Positions 51,794 to 63,296 of a DNA stretch of 64,000 bases are shown here, piece by piece (position 1 is the stretch's first letter; each line of letters begins with the position of its first letter). Position numbers and translations under genes: made by a program. The notes beneath the pieces are model-generated. The model was given only the letters and a program-made list of their open reading frames with translations, had not been told where the DNA came from and searched no databases. The stretch is from positions 2,444,501 to 2,508,500 of the forward strand of contig OZ025217.1 of NCBI GenBank assembly GCA_964019055.1. Direction: 5' to 3'. The DNA comes from Anthopleura xanthogrammica (lineage: Eukaryota; Cnidaria; Anthozoa; Actiniaria; Actiniidae).

Positions 51794-53224
51794 CTATTCA
51801 CTCTTTACGTGCCCATTAGTTGTCAAAGGTATGCCGTTTGCAACTTTGGGTACGTTTTCCTCAGAGCTCCCTTTCACTTCTTCAGTCCCTGCATTTTCCT
51901 TTTCAAAAACACAAATTTCAGAAATTAATTCAACAAAACCTTCATAAGCTTTAATTACCTTATCTTGCTATGTGTTATGTTATATATTGACTTCATTCTT
52001 AATACAAAATTTTGAGCTTCTTGCTGTCTAATGTGCCATAAACCAGTGCCAAGTTACAAGACATTCTTTCGTTACTTTGATGAAAGATTACCCCAAAAGT
52101 AAGTATACTTTTTATTTTTTAATTCAAGAACCCTTTATCTTTCCCATTAGTGATGATTCATACAACAACACTTTCTAAAACTAGCGTACTTGCCAATTTT
52201 TTGTACGTCATGCAAATGAATGTTAACTTAACCATGACAAATTCAATCCAAAGATAATTGAATAATTTTATAACAATATTATAAAGTGGGTTGATTGTCT
52301 ATGCAGCAAAGTAATAAGTTACAGGAACTATGGTAGTTTCTTAAGAAGAAAAGGAACTATCCCATTTCCTTTTCCTGTTTAAGGGGGTCCCTCGGAAGGC
52401 CTCCCATAATACACCCCCTTATAATGCATATCATTTAACGATGAACAATATATACCCAGGTGCTAACATAGAATACTATTAAGGATGTCATTTGTTGCTT
52501 GATTGTTCTTGGCATGCATATGCATTCATAACTCCCATGCATTTCCTTCCTTCAGTTTCTTTTCATACTCTACTTCCATTAAGTTTATCTTTTCTTTCTT
52601 TCGGGACATTATTTTTTAACATCAGTGATTTCAAACATTCAATCTTAAGCCACATTTTATTTAAATCATATCTAAATTCTATCTTGATATCGATCAGTAC
52701 TACTGTAAACAACATTATGCAGACTGGTGCTTGCATTGAATTTGGACAACAAGCCAATATACAACGTTCGTTGAGGCACGTTTCCTGATTGCATGCCAAA
52801 TTTATGGCTTACATCCATCTGCCAAGCGTCTTTTTTTATAGGATATTTAATTCATGTTTCTTGCAAAAGTTAAACTTTTCTTACATGCACATTTATTTTA
52901 AAACCTTTGCTTGAGAATCTATTTCAAATGCAGACACGTTAACAGCTGATAATTTAGAACATGTTGCTAACATAAAATAAATCTGCCATCGTTGATCGCG
53001 TTCTGATTGCTTCAAATTTATCCAGTCTCAAACACAAAGCACAATTCTTTAGTCAAGCACATCGTATACTTTATTTCCTAAGAGAAAAGTGTAATTCTTA
53101 CCTTCTCTTTCGACGAATCTTCGATCATTTTTTTCGGTCCATACCATCGATCAATTAGTGGCTGGATTAACTTGTGCCATATGAACAAAGCCAAAGGCAC
53201 AAGTATACATGAAATTCATACCAT
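51794..53224 (-). CDS. UPF0729/C18orf32-family small membrane protein with in-frame TGA at codon 3 (candidate selenoprotein, 75 aa)
   Basis: Two - strand exons: 53224-53102 (41 codons, donor AAG|GTAAGA) and 51898-51794 (34 codons plus TAG), joined in phase 0. The start is AAAATGG. Read with TGA as selenocysteine the N-terminus is MV-U-I-S-C, then a hydrophobic segment (ILVPLALFIWHKLIQP), a GPKK motif near aa 29-32 and an acidic/polar tail ending NGIPLTTNGHVKSE. From memory, human C18orf32 (76 aa) starts MVCIPC, has the same hydrophobic-segment/xPKK layout and a similar NGLPT tail; the TGA sits exactly on its first Cys, making a UxxC in place of CxxC. Relatives are tiny ER/lipid-droplet membrane proteins of unclear function. 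If TGA were a stop, only two residues would be made and no in-frame ATG remains before the membrane segment. Alternatives: pseudogene or base error, but the rest of the frame, both splice sites and a SECIS-like hairpin are intact. The acceptor (TTTTTGAAAAG) has a weak pyrimidine tract. Confidence 0.82.
51899..53101 (-). other. Intron of the UPF0729-like gene, no nested gene seen
   Basis: 1203-bp intron, donor GTAAGAATT, acceptor TTTTTGAAAAG. The open frames inside (52492-52799, both strands) have no recognisable features. Confidence 0.6.
53216..53218 (-). other. In-frame TGA, proposed selenocysteine codon (Sec3)
   Basis: This is the third codon of the UPF0729-like gene (ATG GTA TGA ATT TCA TGT). 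It occupies the position of the first Cys of the family's CxxC motif. It lies about 270 nt upstream of the SECIS-like hairpin in the spliced mRNA, far enough for selenocysteine insertion. The gene's terminal stop is TAG, so there is no conflict with UGA recoding. Confidence 0.72.
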
Positions 53225-53616
53225 TTTAGAAATATTCTACTTAAAACGATCCTCGCAGATCTGGTGATTAGGGACTTTCCTTGACAGAAAAATATAGAAA
53301 CAAATCTCAGAAACTCGACTTTTACAAGGCGACTGACGTTCTGTGAATTTAGTCAGAGTTTTACACTTTCTAATCGTGACGCAGCTGTGTTTTTCTAAAA
53401 CAAACTCTGATTGGTTCCCTACTTCCCTTGTCCAATCAAAACGTACGTCATATATATTATTTATATTTTCATTGATCTATAAACGCAATAGTTTTCTTAC
53501 GGTGTATATGATTGGTTCTTTTTCTAAGTATTATCCAATTAAAACTCGCGTTATATAAAACAGCTGATGTGATACCGCTGGAAGTGTAGTTTGCGGGCTA
53601 TAGGTCGAAATTCAAA
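53225..53616. promoter_or_regulatory. Divergent promoter between the UPF0729-like gene and the PUB-UBA-UBX-Trx gene
   Basis: The two start codons face away from each other 392 bp apart. The interval has four CCAAT-type boxes: ATTGG at 53410 and 53511, CCAAT at 53432 and 53535, arranged as two inverted pairs. A CRE-like TACGTCA is at 53444-53450. A TATA-like TATATAAA at 53552-53559 is 58 bp upstream of the + strand ATG. Paired CCAAT boxes bound by NF-Y are common in bidirectional promoters; co-regulation here is inference. Confidence 0.55.
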
Positions 53617-56600
53617 ATGGAGGCAGCTTTGGTAAGACTGAAATTTTATTTTAAAATATTTTTTTATTCTACGGAAATAAAATTATGCCATTCTTTTGTT
53701 TTAGGAATCATTTAGAAATATTCCAGACCTCAATGTAGTCATACCTGCTTTAAATTTGATGAAAGTGTACTTTGATAATATTGCAAAAGAGCCAAGCAAC
53801 CCAAAATATCGAAAAATACGTGTTGGTAAGTCTTGGTTTTTGTGTTAAAATTGTTAAAATATTTCTACTTTATACACGTTATTTTGTGATAATTAACATT
53901 TATGTAGCTTGACATTCAAGCTAGATATTACGTTTATAAAGACGTTTGAAAAAGCGTCCCTTTGTTTTCCTTTTTGTGGTGTAGGAAATGCCAAGTTTAA
54001 CTCCACTATTTGGAAAATTGAAGAAGCAAGGAGGTTTTTATTCCTTGCTGGATTTGAGGAGGTAAGTTCTGCATCTGAAAGAATTTCTTGGTTAAATTCT
54101 TCAAGTGTGAAAAAATAGAGCTTGGGCTTCCTGTGTTTTGCTGCTGCTGCATTGCTGTTGCTGTTGCTGTTGCTGTTGTTACTGCTGCAGTTGTTGATGC
54201 TACTTTTGTTGTTGCTGCTGAGAAACCAGATAAAACTTTTTTGGTAACGGACAGAACAACACACCAAACCAACTCATCAGCACCATAGCAGCACAGACTC
54301 GTACCGAGTCGCTTCTTACTTTGCGCTATTTATTCTTACTCGTGCTGTGCTTGATGGGAAGGATTTAGTGAGTTCGCAGTGTATCAAGGGAAAGGAGGAA
54401 GAGAGGAGCGAAGCGCGTCACTTTTTCTCCCGTCTTCCCAAAAGCCTTTGTGCACATTCAGCAGCAGAGTAAGTGACGACTGGGTATGAGTCTGATAGCA
54501 GCACATGCCATCCATGTCACCAGGGTTAGGGTCTGTCTCTCCTAGACAGCTACTGTTAGTGTTGTCACATAACATTGCATGACCACTTTCATGTCAGCTG
54601 TGTAGGAGACTCTCTTGTAAGTACAACTCTTTTACTCAATACATTCTTAACTTTTACCACAGGATGGTGAATTTATCGTTCTTCCTGATCACATTAACAT
54701 AGATGAGGCAAGACACCTAGTTGATACTTATGCTAATGCTGGCAGCATACAGCAATCTAAAGACATGAATACAGTTGCTGCATATGAGGCAGGGCCAGCC
54801 GAAGCTACTAGTTCTTCTTCAACATTAAAGCTCTGTGCTCCTAAAGGTTGGTGTCCAAAATATATGTGTGGACATTATCTTCTGGCATCTGTACTGTGAT
54901 ACCGGTGTTTACAGGGTCTGGAAGGAGGGAGGGTCCGGATCCTAAATACATACTATTATTTTTGTGAAATCCTGAAAGCAACGACCAAAATCATACCTAA
55001 AGGTCTTTGAATTTTTTTTAATTTATTAATTTTTTACATTTTCCATGACAATTAGAAAGTAAAATCCCACATCCCAGACATTGGATTCGGCAATTCCTGT
55101 GTCATGGCCGATGCCAAAATCCTGAATATGTAAAACTTTTGCCTAGACACCTGGACACTAGGTAAGGTCCTGAAGGTATCCACCTATTACAGGTACCACT
55201 GAACCCCTTGCTGGAGGGGATTGTGTGGATCCAAGAGAGTAAAGCCTAGGGCTATCTTCTTGGAAACTTCTAGCAGTAGAGCTGCTGCATCTGAAAAAAA
55301 TCTTTTTTCAGCCCACATCTCAGATACATTCACTATAAGGCCAAATAAATTGAAGATGTTGCATCTAAATGTCATGCAATTTTGATTTAGGTAGCAGTTA
55401 TTTTGACCAGGATGTAAAGGCAGACCTTACTCTGTTATCCTATATGATTGAAATGGGTAAGTTCCTTCTAAAATGTCTGTTTAATCTTTTTGATAATTAT
55501 TTTAAATCAAATGAATATAATTTTGTTAGGATTTGATGAAAGAGCTGCAGAAAAAGCCCTGATTGCAACCAAAAATGTTGGAGTTCAGCCAGCCATGGAC
55601 TGGTAAGCTTGTCACATCAGATATTTAAATATCTACTGTCATGCACAAGCTATTCACAACAATCAGTAATTCTTCGTTTTGTAGAAATTGCTGTACTAAA
55701 GGAGGTGTAGAAACTTGGTTCTAGAAAACCAGCACCCTCCATTCTCATCTGGTATAAAAGTAACTTGAATTCTTTGGGGGAGGGGGGGGGGGGGGTCAGT
55801 CAGTTTGATTTAACAGCATGTGTCCCTCAGTCTTTACTCACATCACTTCTCCCTAAATGGGAAATCTGTTTTACACCCCTGTTACACAAACACAGCTGAC
55901 CTAATGAAAACTCATTCCTGATATAATAGGATATCCTTGAATCCTCAAGCAATGCTATTGGATGAAAAAGCCAAAACTACAGAAGGTGACCATAGTAACC
56001 AAGCTGCTCAAGGTCAAGTTCAAGTTCAGAATGTGGCATCATCATCTACAGGAATAACAACAGCTGCTGATTCCAGGGTTTGTTGGCTTGATTCTTCTTA
56101 CTTGTCTGTCATGGCTCTGTAAATAGCTATGTATTTGTTTCTGGTACATTCAACATCATGACAAAACATTTGGCTGGGGGAGAGGGTGGGGAGGGGTATT
56201 TAGTACAGGTTTTCCTTCTTTTAAAAAATACATTACTTTTTCTTTTATCTTAGCCTGCCCCAATATCAAGGTACCAAAAGACTGCTGATGAAAGACATAA
56301 GTTCCAGGAGAAATTGAGGCTGGAAGCCATAGATGCAGCAAGGTAAAGGAAAGCAGCTGTTATACATTCATTTTTATTTACATAAATAAAATTGCCTTTT
56401 TTTGACTTAATAATGTCTTGATAATCATCATCACCATCACAGAAAGACATCCTCATCACCATCACAGACAGACATCATCATCACCATCACAGACAGACAT
56501 CACCATCACCATCACAGACAGACATCACCATCACCATCACAGACAGACATCACCATCATCATCACAGACAGACATCACCATCACCATCACAGACAGACAT

Positions 56601-59600
56601 CCTCATCACCATCACAGACAGACATCACCATCACCATCACAGACAGACATCACCATCACCATCACAGACAGACATCACCATCACCATCACAGACAGACAT
56701 CACCATCATCATCACAGACAGACATCACCATCACCATCACAGACAGACATCACCATCATCATCACAGACAGACATCACCATCACCATCACAGACAGACAT
56801 CCTCATCACCATCACAGACAGACATCACCATCACCATCACAGACAGACATCACCATCATCATCACAGACAGACATCCTCATCACCATCACAGACAGACAT
56901 CACCATCACCATCACAGACAGACATCACCATCACCATCACAGACAGACATCACCATCACCATCACAGACAGACATCACCATCACCATCACAGACAGACAT
57001 CACCATCATCATCACAGACAGACATCACCATCACCATCACAGACAGACATCCTCATCACCATCACAGACAGACATCACCATCACCATCACAGACAGACAT
57101 CACCATCACCTTTATCATCATCACAGACAAACATCATCATCATCACCATCACAGACAGACATCACCATCACCATCACAGACAGACATCACCATCATCATC
57201 ACAGACAGACATCACCATCACCATCACAGACAGACATCCTCATCACCATCACAGACAGACATCACCATCACCATCACAGACAGACATCACCATCACCATC
57301 ACAGACAGACATCACCATCACCATCACAGACAGACATCACCATCATCATCACAGACAGACATCACCATCACCATCACAGACAGACATCACCATCATCATC
57401 ACAGACAGACATCACCATCACCATCACAGACAGACATCACCATCATCATCACAGACAGACAACATCACCATTACAGATAGACATCACCATCATCATCATC
57501 ATCACAGACAAACAACATCACCATCACAGACAGACATCACCATCATCTTTATCATCATCACAGACAAACATCACCATCACAGACAGACATCACCATCATC
57601 TTTATCATCATCACAGACAAACATCATCATCATCACAGACAAACATCACCATCATCATCACAGACAAACATCACCATCACCATCACAGACAGACATCACC
57701 ATCATCATCATCACAGACAGACATCACCATCATCTTCACAGACAGACATCACCATCATCATCATCATCACAGACAAACATCACCATCATCTTCACAGACA
57801 GACATCACCATCATCATCACAGACAAACAACATCACCATCACAGACAGACATCACCATCATCATCATCATCACAGACAGACATCACCATTATCATCACAG
57901 ACAGACATCACAATCATAATCACAGACCGACATCACAATCATCATCACAGACAGACATCACCATCATTATCACAGACAGACATCACCATCATTATCACAG
58001 ACAGACATCACTATCATCATCACAGACAGTCATCACCATCATCATCATCATCACAGACAAACATTATCATCATCATCATCATCACAGACAAACATCATCA
58101 TTATCACCATCACAGACAGACATCACCATTATCATCATCATCACAGACAAACATCCCCTTCATCATCATCACCACAGACAGGCATCACCATCATCATCAT
58201 CACAGACAATCATCACCATCATCGTCATCATCACAGACATCATCATCACCATCACTATCATTGTGTGATTATTATCAATGTAATATTTGTAACTGTTTAT
58301 TATGTATTTGTTACAACTGTGTTTGGTTTCTAGGACTGAAAAACTAGCAAAACAGCAACATAAACATTTTTTATTGAAAGAAATGCAACAGGACAAAGAA
58401 GAGAAGAAAGAAAAGGTAATCAGATAATTACATTTATACATAAAATAATATAAAAAACATATACCATGGTATAAAATTTTCCCTTTCAGGAAGATCAAGC
58501 TAAGAAGCTCAAAACTCAAGCACAGTCATCTGAGGGGTTGTGTTCAACAGAGACGTCAAGGTCCGACTCTTTACCTGTAGCTGCAACATCAGGGCTACCA
58601 CAAGACAAGAATACAGAATTGAGAATCAGATTACCAAATGGTCAGGTAAGTGTTTGTTTTTGCTAAGGCTTCCTGTCAAATGCTTCTAGGTAAAAAATGA
58701 TGTTTGTATTTTTTTCTACCCATCACATATCAACGATTTGAGTCTAAGGCACATACACATAAAATAACAGCCAGTCATCAGACAATGTCTGGCCAGAATT
58801 GGAAATTGTCCAATCATATCTTTACCAGTAACATTGATCCAGAAACCAGGTATAACCAAGCTAAAACTAGCTTGGCTGGTCGTCATGATCACCGACTGAT
58901 GGACAATTATATCAAGCCTTGCATACACTGTGGCACTTATGATAATGAAACTTCACAAAACACCCAAGTCCATGCTCTGAGGGTATCATCACTTCTCAAA
59001 AATTGAGCCACCTAACAGTTCGAGGTCACAGGAAAGGCCTTTCTAAGGGACAGGGACTCAGAGTTCTCTGTTTCGTAGGTGTCAAATCTTAGTGTTTCAA
59101 ATGATGCACAGATCAAGGAAATATACAGGTGAGAACATGAGGTATTACAGTAAGTGTAATACTATCATCTTCATCATCAACAATCACCACAATACCAGTA
59201 AAAATCATGGTCATCAGCACAGTAAAATAAATAGTAACATCACCATCATTGTTACGTTGTCACTCAGCATGGATTTTGATAACAACAACCATACATCATC
59301 ATCCTCATCACAGACATCCACAGACACAGCATCCTCGTCAGCATCTTCAGCATCATTTTTCATCATGATCATCAGTATAATCAGCATCATCATAATTCTT
59401 CATGATCATCAGGATCATCAGCAAGATCATCATTCTTCATCGTCATCATTATTCTTCATCACCATTATCATCATCATCATTCTTGATTATCATCATTCTT
59501 CATCACTATTATCACCATCTTCAATCTTCATCATCATCATCATCACCATCACCATCATCATCATCATCATCACCATCATCATTCTTCATCACCATCATCA

Positions 59601-62600
59601 TTCTTCATCACCATCATCATCACCATCATCATTCTTCATCACCATCATCATCATCATTCTTTATCACTATCATCACCATCATTGTTCTTCATCATCATCA
59701 TCATTCTTCATCACCATTATCATCATCATCATTCTTCATCACCATCATCACCATTACATTCAATGTTAATACTTTCAGTCATGACATTTTCTAATATGAT
59801 TCTTAATAGGCATGTGTGTAGGCTGACAGAGATGACTGAGGATGAATTTGTTGTCATGACGACCTATCCTCAAACAGAATTAACAGATATGGAATTAACA
59901 ATGGTAGAGGCTGGTATGTGATTTTCATTTGCACTTGAAAATTTCTCTCAGCAAATAATCTGGTACAATACAAGACCTGAGGGGGGGGGGGGGAGGACTC
60001 CCTTGTATATTAGGGCAGGGTTACTTTGGAAATTTTGAAAATGACCCCTAAAAGGTTTGACAACTAATGATTTTTACCCTTAAAAGTTACCAACTCTAAA
60101 ATAATTTACTCATTTATCTATGAGTGCTAAGTAACAGAAGTCAGATGATGATGCTTCTGGCTATCGTTATATACATGTAATACGGGTATTATATTACCTG
60201 ACAAACACCCTAAGAGGTACCAGCTTACTCTCTGGTGATCCTCTTAGATTTGTGAGGTACAACAAGCATCCCCACCCTTTTTTCAATCTGAGAGCCCCCC
60301 AGGTTCAAGAACCAGACGAGAGTATGGTTGATATGCCAAAAATGCAAAATAATTTTGTTGTAGTAACTACTGTTCCCTGAACTTTTCAACCATGAAAAAA
60401 CTTAGAATTTTTTTATCTGTCTTTGTTAAGCACTTACTCCACGAGCAGCACTGGTAGTGCAGAGGAGAGACCAACATGGCCAACTGATTGAAGGACATGG
60501 TGAAGGTAAAAACATTTTCACTACTGCTTGGATAAGTGGAAAAAAATAGCTGTTTTGTGGTGTTACCCAACATGACACCCTTGCCCTTTGTCATGTTACT
60601 TTCTTTAGCCTGTGTAGCCAGGGGGTAGGGGTTGGGGGAGAAGGGCCTGAGGACAGTGATTCCCCTGAGATCCCCCATCCCCCAGTTCTTATGCAGGTTA
60701 ATTTTCCTTAGGTTAAGATATCCCCTCTGCCTCATTACATTTCATTTTATTAATGCACACTAATAATTCCTTGCATAGTTTGCACTGTAAAGACTATTTT
60801 AAGCATGGAAGATTGGCAAGCGATCTTGAAAAAATCATGTGATAAACTACTAGTAGTACAGTTTTACACTGCATGGTGAGTTAGTTATAAAAATATTTAT
60901 TAAACTTACTCTCTTTTACCTTCACCCTTGTCTACTCATTCTGTTTTCAACTTTCTTTTCTCTCAAAGTTTCCTTTGTGTCCATTCACAGTGCTTCTCAA
61001 TATCACATGGCGAATCATAGTCATGGGGAAGTAGGTTTTGGTGAAGGTCAAGCAAGGCATTTCCTTGACATTCCATAGGCACCTGCCCCTGAAAACTTTG
61101 TGTTTTCTGACACTTTGATTGACATCCACCAAAACCCTTTCGTCACGACGGCAAGTTATACGATTTCGCATGTGAAATGGGAAGTACTTTAATTGCACAG
61201 TGGTAAAAGTCAACATTTTTTCTTGCCTTTTAACATTTTGAGGGGTGGAGCAGACCACCCCCCTTTCCATCCTGTTGACAGTTTTTTTTGGGTTGGCCGT
61301 TTTTTTGGTTGGCCATTTTTTTGGGGGGTAGGCTGTTTTTTGGGGTTGGCTGTTTTTTGGGGTTGGCCGTTTTTTTAGGTTGACTATTTTTTTTGGTTTA
61401 TTTTCTGAATATGGGCTTTGGGCCCCCTAAGGCAAAATCTTGGCTATGCCACTGATTTACTATTTATAACTTAGTCTTTTTTAAATAAATGTTTTGATTA
61501 TTACCAGGTGTGCGAATAGCAGAGCCATAGCTGACAGGTTTGAGTCACTTAATGCTGAATATGGTATCAACCAAAGTGTACTGTTTGTGCGTGTGGATAT
61601 AGAACAGCTAAAGGTTAGTCCAAGATTGTGAGTCTGTTAGGGCAGTGTTCTATATAGGGGTGCTCATACAGGAGCAGTGTTCTATATAGGGGTGCTCATA
61701 TAGGGGAAGTGTTCTATATAGGGGTGCTCATACAGGAGCAGTGTTCTATATAGGGGTGCTCATATAGGGGAAGTGTTCTATATAGGGGTGCTCATATAGG
61801 GGCAGTGTTCTATATAGGGGTGCTCATATAGGGGCAGTGTTCTATATAGGGGTGCTCATATAGGGGCAGTGTTCTATATAGGGGTGCTCACATAGGGGCA
61901 GTGTTCTATATAGGAAGGTGCTCATATAGGGGCAGTGTTCTATATAGGGGTGCTCATATAGGGGCAGTGTTCTATGTAGGGGTGCTCATATAGGGGCAGT
62001 GTTCTATATAGGGGTGCTCATATAGGGGCAGTGTTCTATATAGGAAAGTGCTCATATAGGGGCAGTGTTCTATATAGGGGTGCTCATATAGGGGCAGTGT
62101 TCTATATAGGGGGTGCTCATATAGGGGCAGTGTTCTATATAGGGGTGCTCATATAGGGGAAGTGTTCTATATAGGGGTGCTCATATAGGGGCAGTGTTCT
62201 ATGTAGGGGTGCTCATATAGGGGCAGTGTTCTATATAGGGGTGCTCATATAGGGGAAGTGTTCTATATAGGGGTGCTCATACAGGAGCAGTGTTCTATAT
62301 AGGGGTGCTCATATAGGGGCAGTGTTCTATATAGGGGTGCTCATATAGGGGCAGTGTTCTATATAGGGGTGCTCATATAGGGGCAGTGTTCCATCTAGGG
62401 GTAATTACAATTCATCCTTTCGTTTTCTTGATCCTTTCCTTTTTTCTTTGACAGGTTCTGAAATATCAGCTACAAATTTCAACCCTACCAACTTTTAAAC
62501 TGTACTGGAATGAAAAGGTATGTTTTATCATTTTTATATTTCCTTTCGTTGATTGTTTCTGTTTATTTTTCTCTTTTTTTTTTCTTAAAGGTTTTTCATA

Positions 62601-62883
62601 AAGGCAGGAACTATGCAATATTTTTGCATGAATTTATATCCCAAAGCAGGAATATTCTATTGTTTTGCCTTCTAACATAGCTGATGTAAAAAACCTTTAT
62701 TACCTTTATCCAAAAATGCAGCTCATTGAAATGAACTACTGATTAATATAAGAAATTTAATTCTAGGAAATTGCCGAGCAGCAGGGAAATAACATGGATA
62801 CACTTGAACAATTAATAAAGTCAAAACAGCAAGGATCAGATGAAAATGAGACTGCAATGGAAGAAGATCCTACAGACGAATAA
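53617..62883 (+). CDS. PUB-UBA-coiled coil-UBX-thioredoxin multidomain protein, probable p97/VCP adaptor (540 aa, 17 exons)
   Basis: Exons: 53617-53631, 53705-53825, 53985-54061, 54663-54846, 55391-55456, 55530-55602, 55930-56077, 56254-56342, 58334-58415, 58490-58645, 59079-59128, 59810-59913, 60431-60505, 60779-60875, 61508-61613, 62455-62517, 62767-62883. All have GT/AG borders and consistent phase; they sum to 1623 nt. PUB domain aa 10-95 (KYRKIRVGNAKF, FLFLAGFEED). UBA aa 133-179 with the M-G-F loop (MIEMGFDERAAEKAL). Gln/Ser linker, then a charged helix aa 235-295 (RYQKTADERHKFQEKL, KEMQQDKEEKKEK). UBX aa 328-402 (ELRIRLPNGQ ... LTPRAALVVQ), where the usual F-P-R p97 loop reads Y-P-Q. 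Thioredoxin aa 420-525 (LLVVQFYTAW-CANS at 446-450, cis-Pro TLPT at 491-494, FKLYWNEKEI). PUB and UBX bind p97 and UBA binds ubiquitin, so a p97 adaptor role is likely. The second active-site Cys is replaced by Ser. No signal peptide, so cytosolic. I do not recognise this full architecture under a standard gene name. Confidence 0.93.
54136..54225. repeat. TGC/TGT trinucleotide repeat in intron 3 of the PUB gene
   Basis: TTGCTGCTGCTGCATTGCTG-like repeats just downstream of the exon ending at 54061. Confidence 0.8.
56435..58262. repeat. 25-bp minisatellite (ACAGACAGACATCACCATCACCATC)n in intron 8 of the PUB gene
   Basis: About 1.8 kb and over 70 copies; the first half is regular, the second degenerates with extra CATCAT triplets. 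The 25-bp unit rotates through all three frames without a stop, giving a spurious 616-codon frame of His, Arg-Gln-Thr-Ser-Pro and Asp-Ile-Thr blocks. It sits wholly between the exons 56254-56342 and 58334-58415. Confidence 0.93.
59160..59760. repeat. (CAT/ATT)n trinucleotide array in intron 11 of the PUB gene
   Basis: CATCATCATTCTTCATCACC-type units, densest from 59400 to 59755. Open frames across it are artefacts. Confidence 0.9.
61277..61400. repeat. GGTTGGCTGTTTTTTTGG-type repeat
   Basis: Five to six units of about 20 bp in the intron before the exon that carries the thioredoxin CANS motif. Confidence 0.75.
61627..62402. repeat. ~31-bp minisatellite in intron 15 of the PUB gene
   Basis: About 24 copies of GGGGCAGTGTTCTATATAGG followed by GGTGCTCATATA. 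Variants (CAGGAG, GGGGAA, TATGTA) form higher-order patterns. Confidence 0.93.
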
Positions 62884-62983
62884 ACTTTTTTATATAAAAT
62901 GAGTTGAGACTAAACAGCAGTTGATATTATTTTTGCTTTATTAAATTAAATTCATGATTAAATTTGTTATACTTTTCAAATAC

Positions 62984-62989
62984 AATAAA
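62984..62989 (+). terminator. Poly(A) signal of the PUB-UBA-UBX-Trx gene
   Basis: AATAAA about 100 nt after the TAA stop. Another AATAAA overlaps the stop codon itself (62879-62884) and is less likely to be used. Confidence 0.5.
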
Positions 62990-63064
62990 CTACATTAAAA
63001 AACATACAAGAGTGCAACTAATTTCATTTTTGAGCGATATTGCCAAAAAAACATATATATACTA

Positions 63065-63296
63065 TGTGCCAGATCAAGGTGTGTGGCACAGTGTGCCAAA
63101 TCAAGGTGTGTGGCACAGTGTGCCAGATCAATATATGTGTGTGGCACAGTGTGCCAGATCGAGGTGTTTGCCAGATCAAGGTGTTTGCCAGATCAACGTG
63201 TTTGCCAGATCAACGTGTTTACCAGATCAAGGTGTTTGCCAGATCAAGGTGTTTCGCACACTGTGCCACATCAAGGTGTGTGGCACAGTGTGACCA
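63065..63296. repeat. ~17-30-bp minisatellite (GCCAGATCAAGGTGT)
   Basis: About ten imperfect copies of GTGTGCCAGATCAAGGTGTG or the shorter TTTGCCAGATCAACGTG, beginning about 180 bp after the PUB gene stop. Confidence 0.85.

Noticed and set aside
53181..53214. Alternative small frame from ATG at about 53214 on the - strand (22 codons)
   Set aside because: Out of frame with the UPF0729 reading, lacks similarity to the family and ends after 22 codons.
56418..58268. 616-codon open frame on the + strand
   Set aside because: It is entirely a 25-bp minisatellite within an intron whose flanking exons splice cleanly around it.
58704..59006. 100-codon + strand frame between the UBX exons
   Set aside because: Lies in an intron whose flanking exons join in phase into a continuous UBX domain; no acceptor/donor pair fits it.
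59092..59921. + strand frames of 130-225 codons rich in Ser, Ile and His
   Set aside because: CAT/ATT repeat in an intron; only 59810-59913 is real coding sequence, in the exon's own frame.
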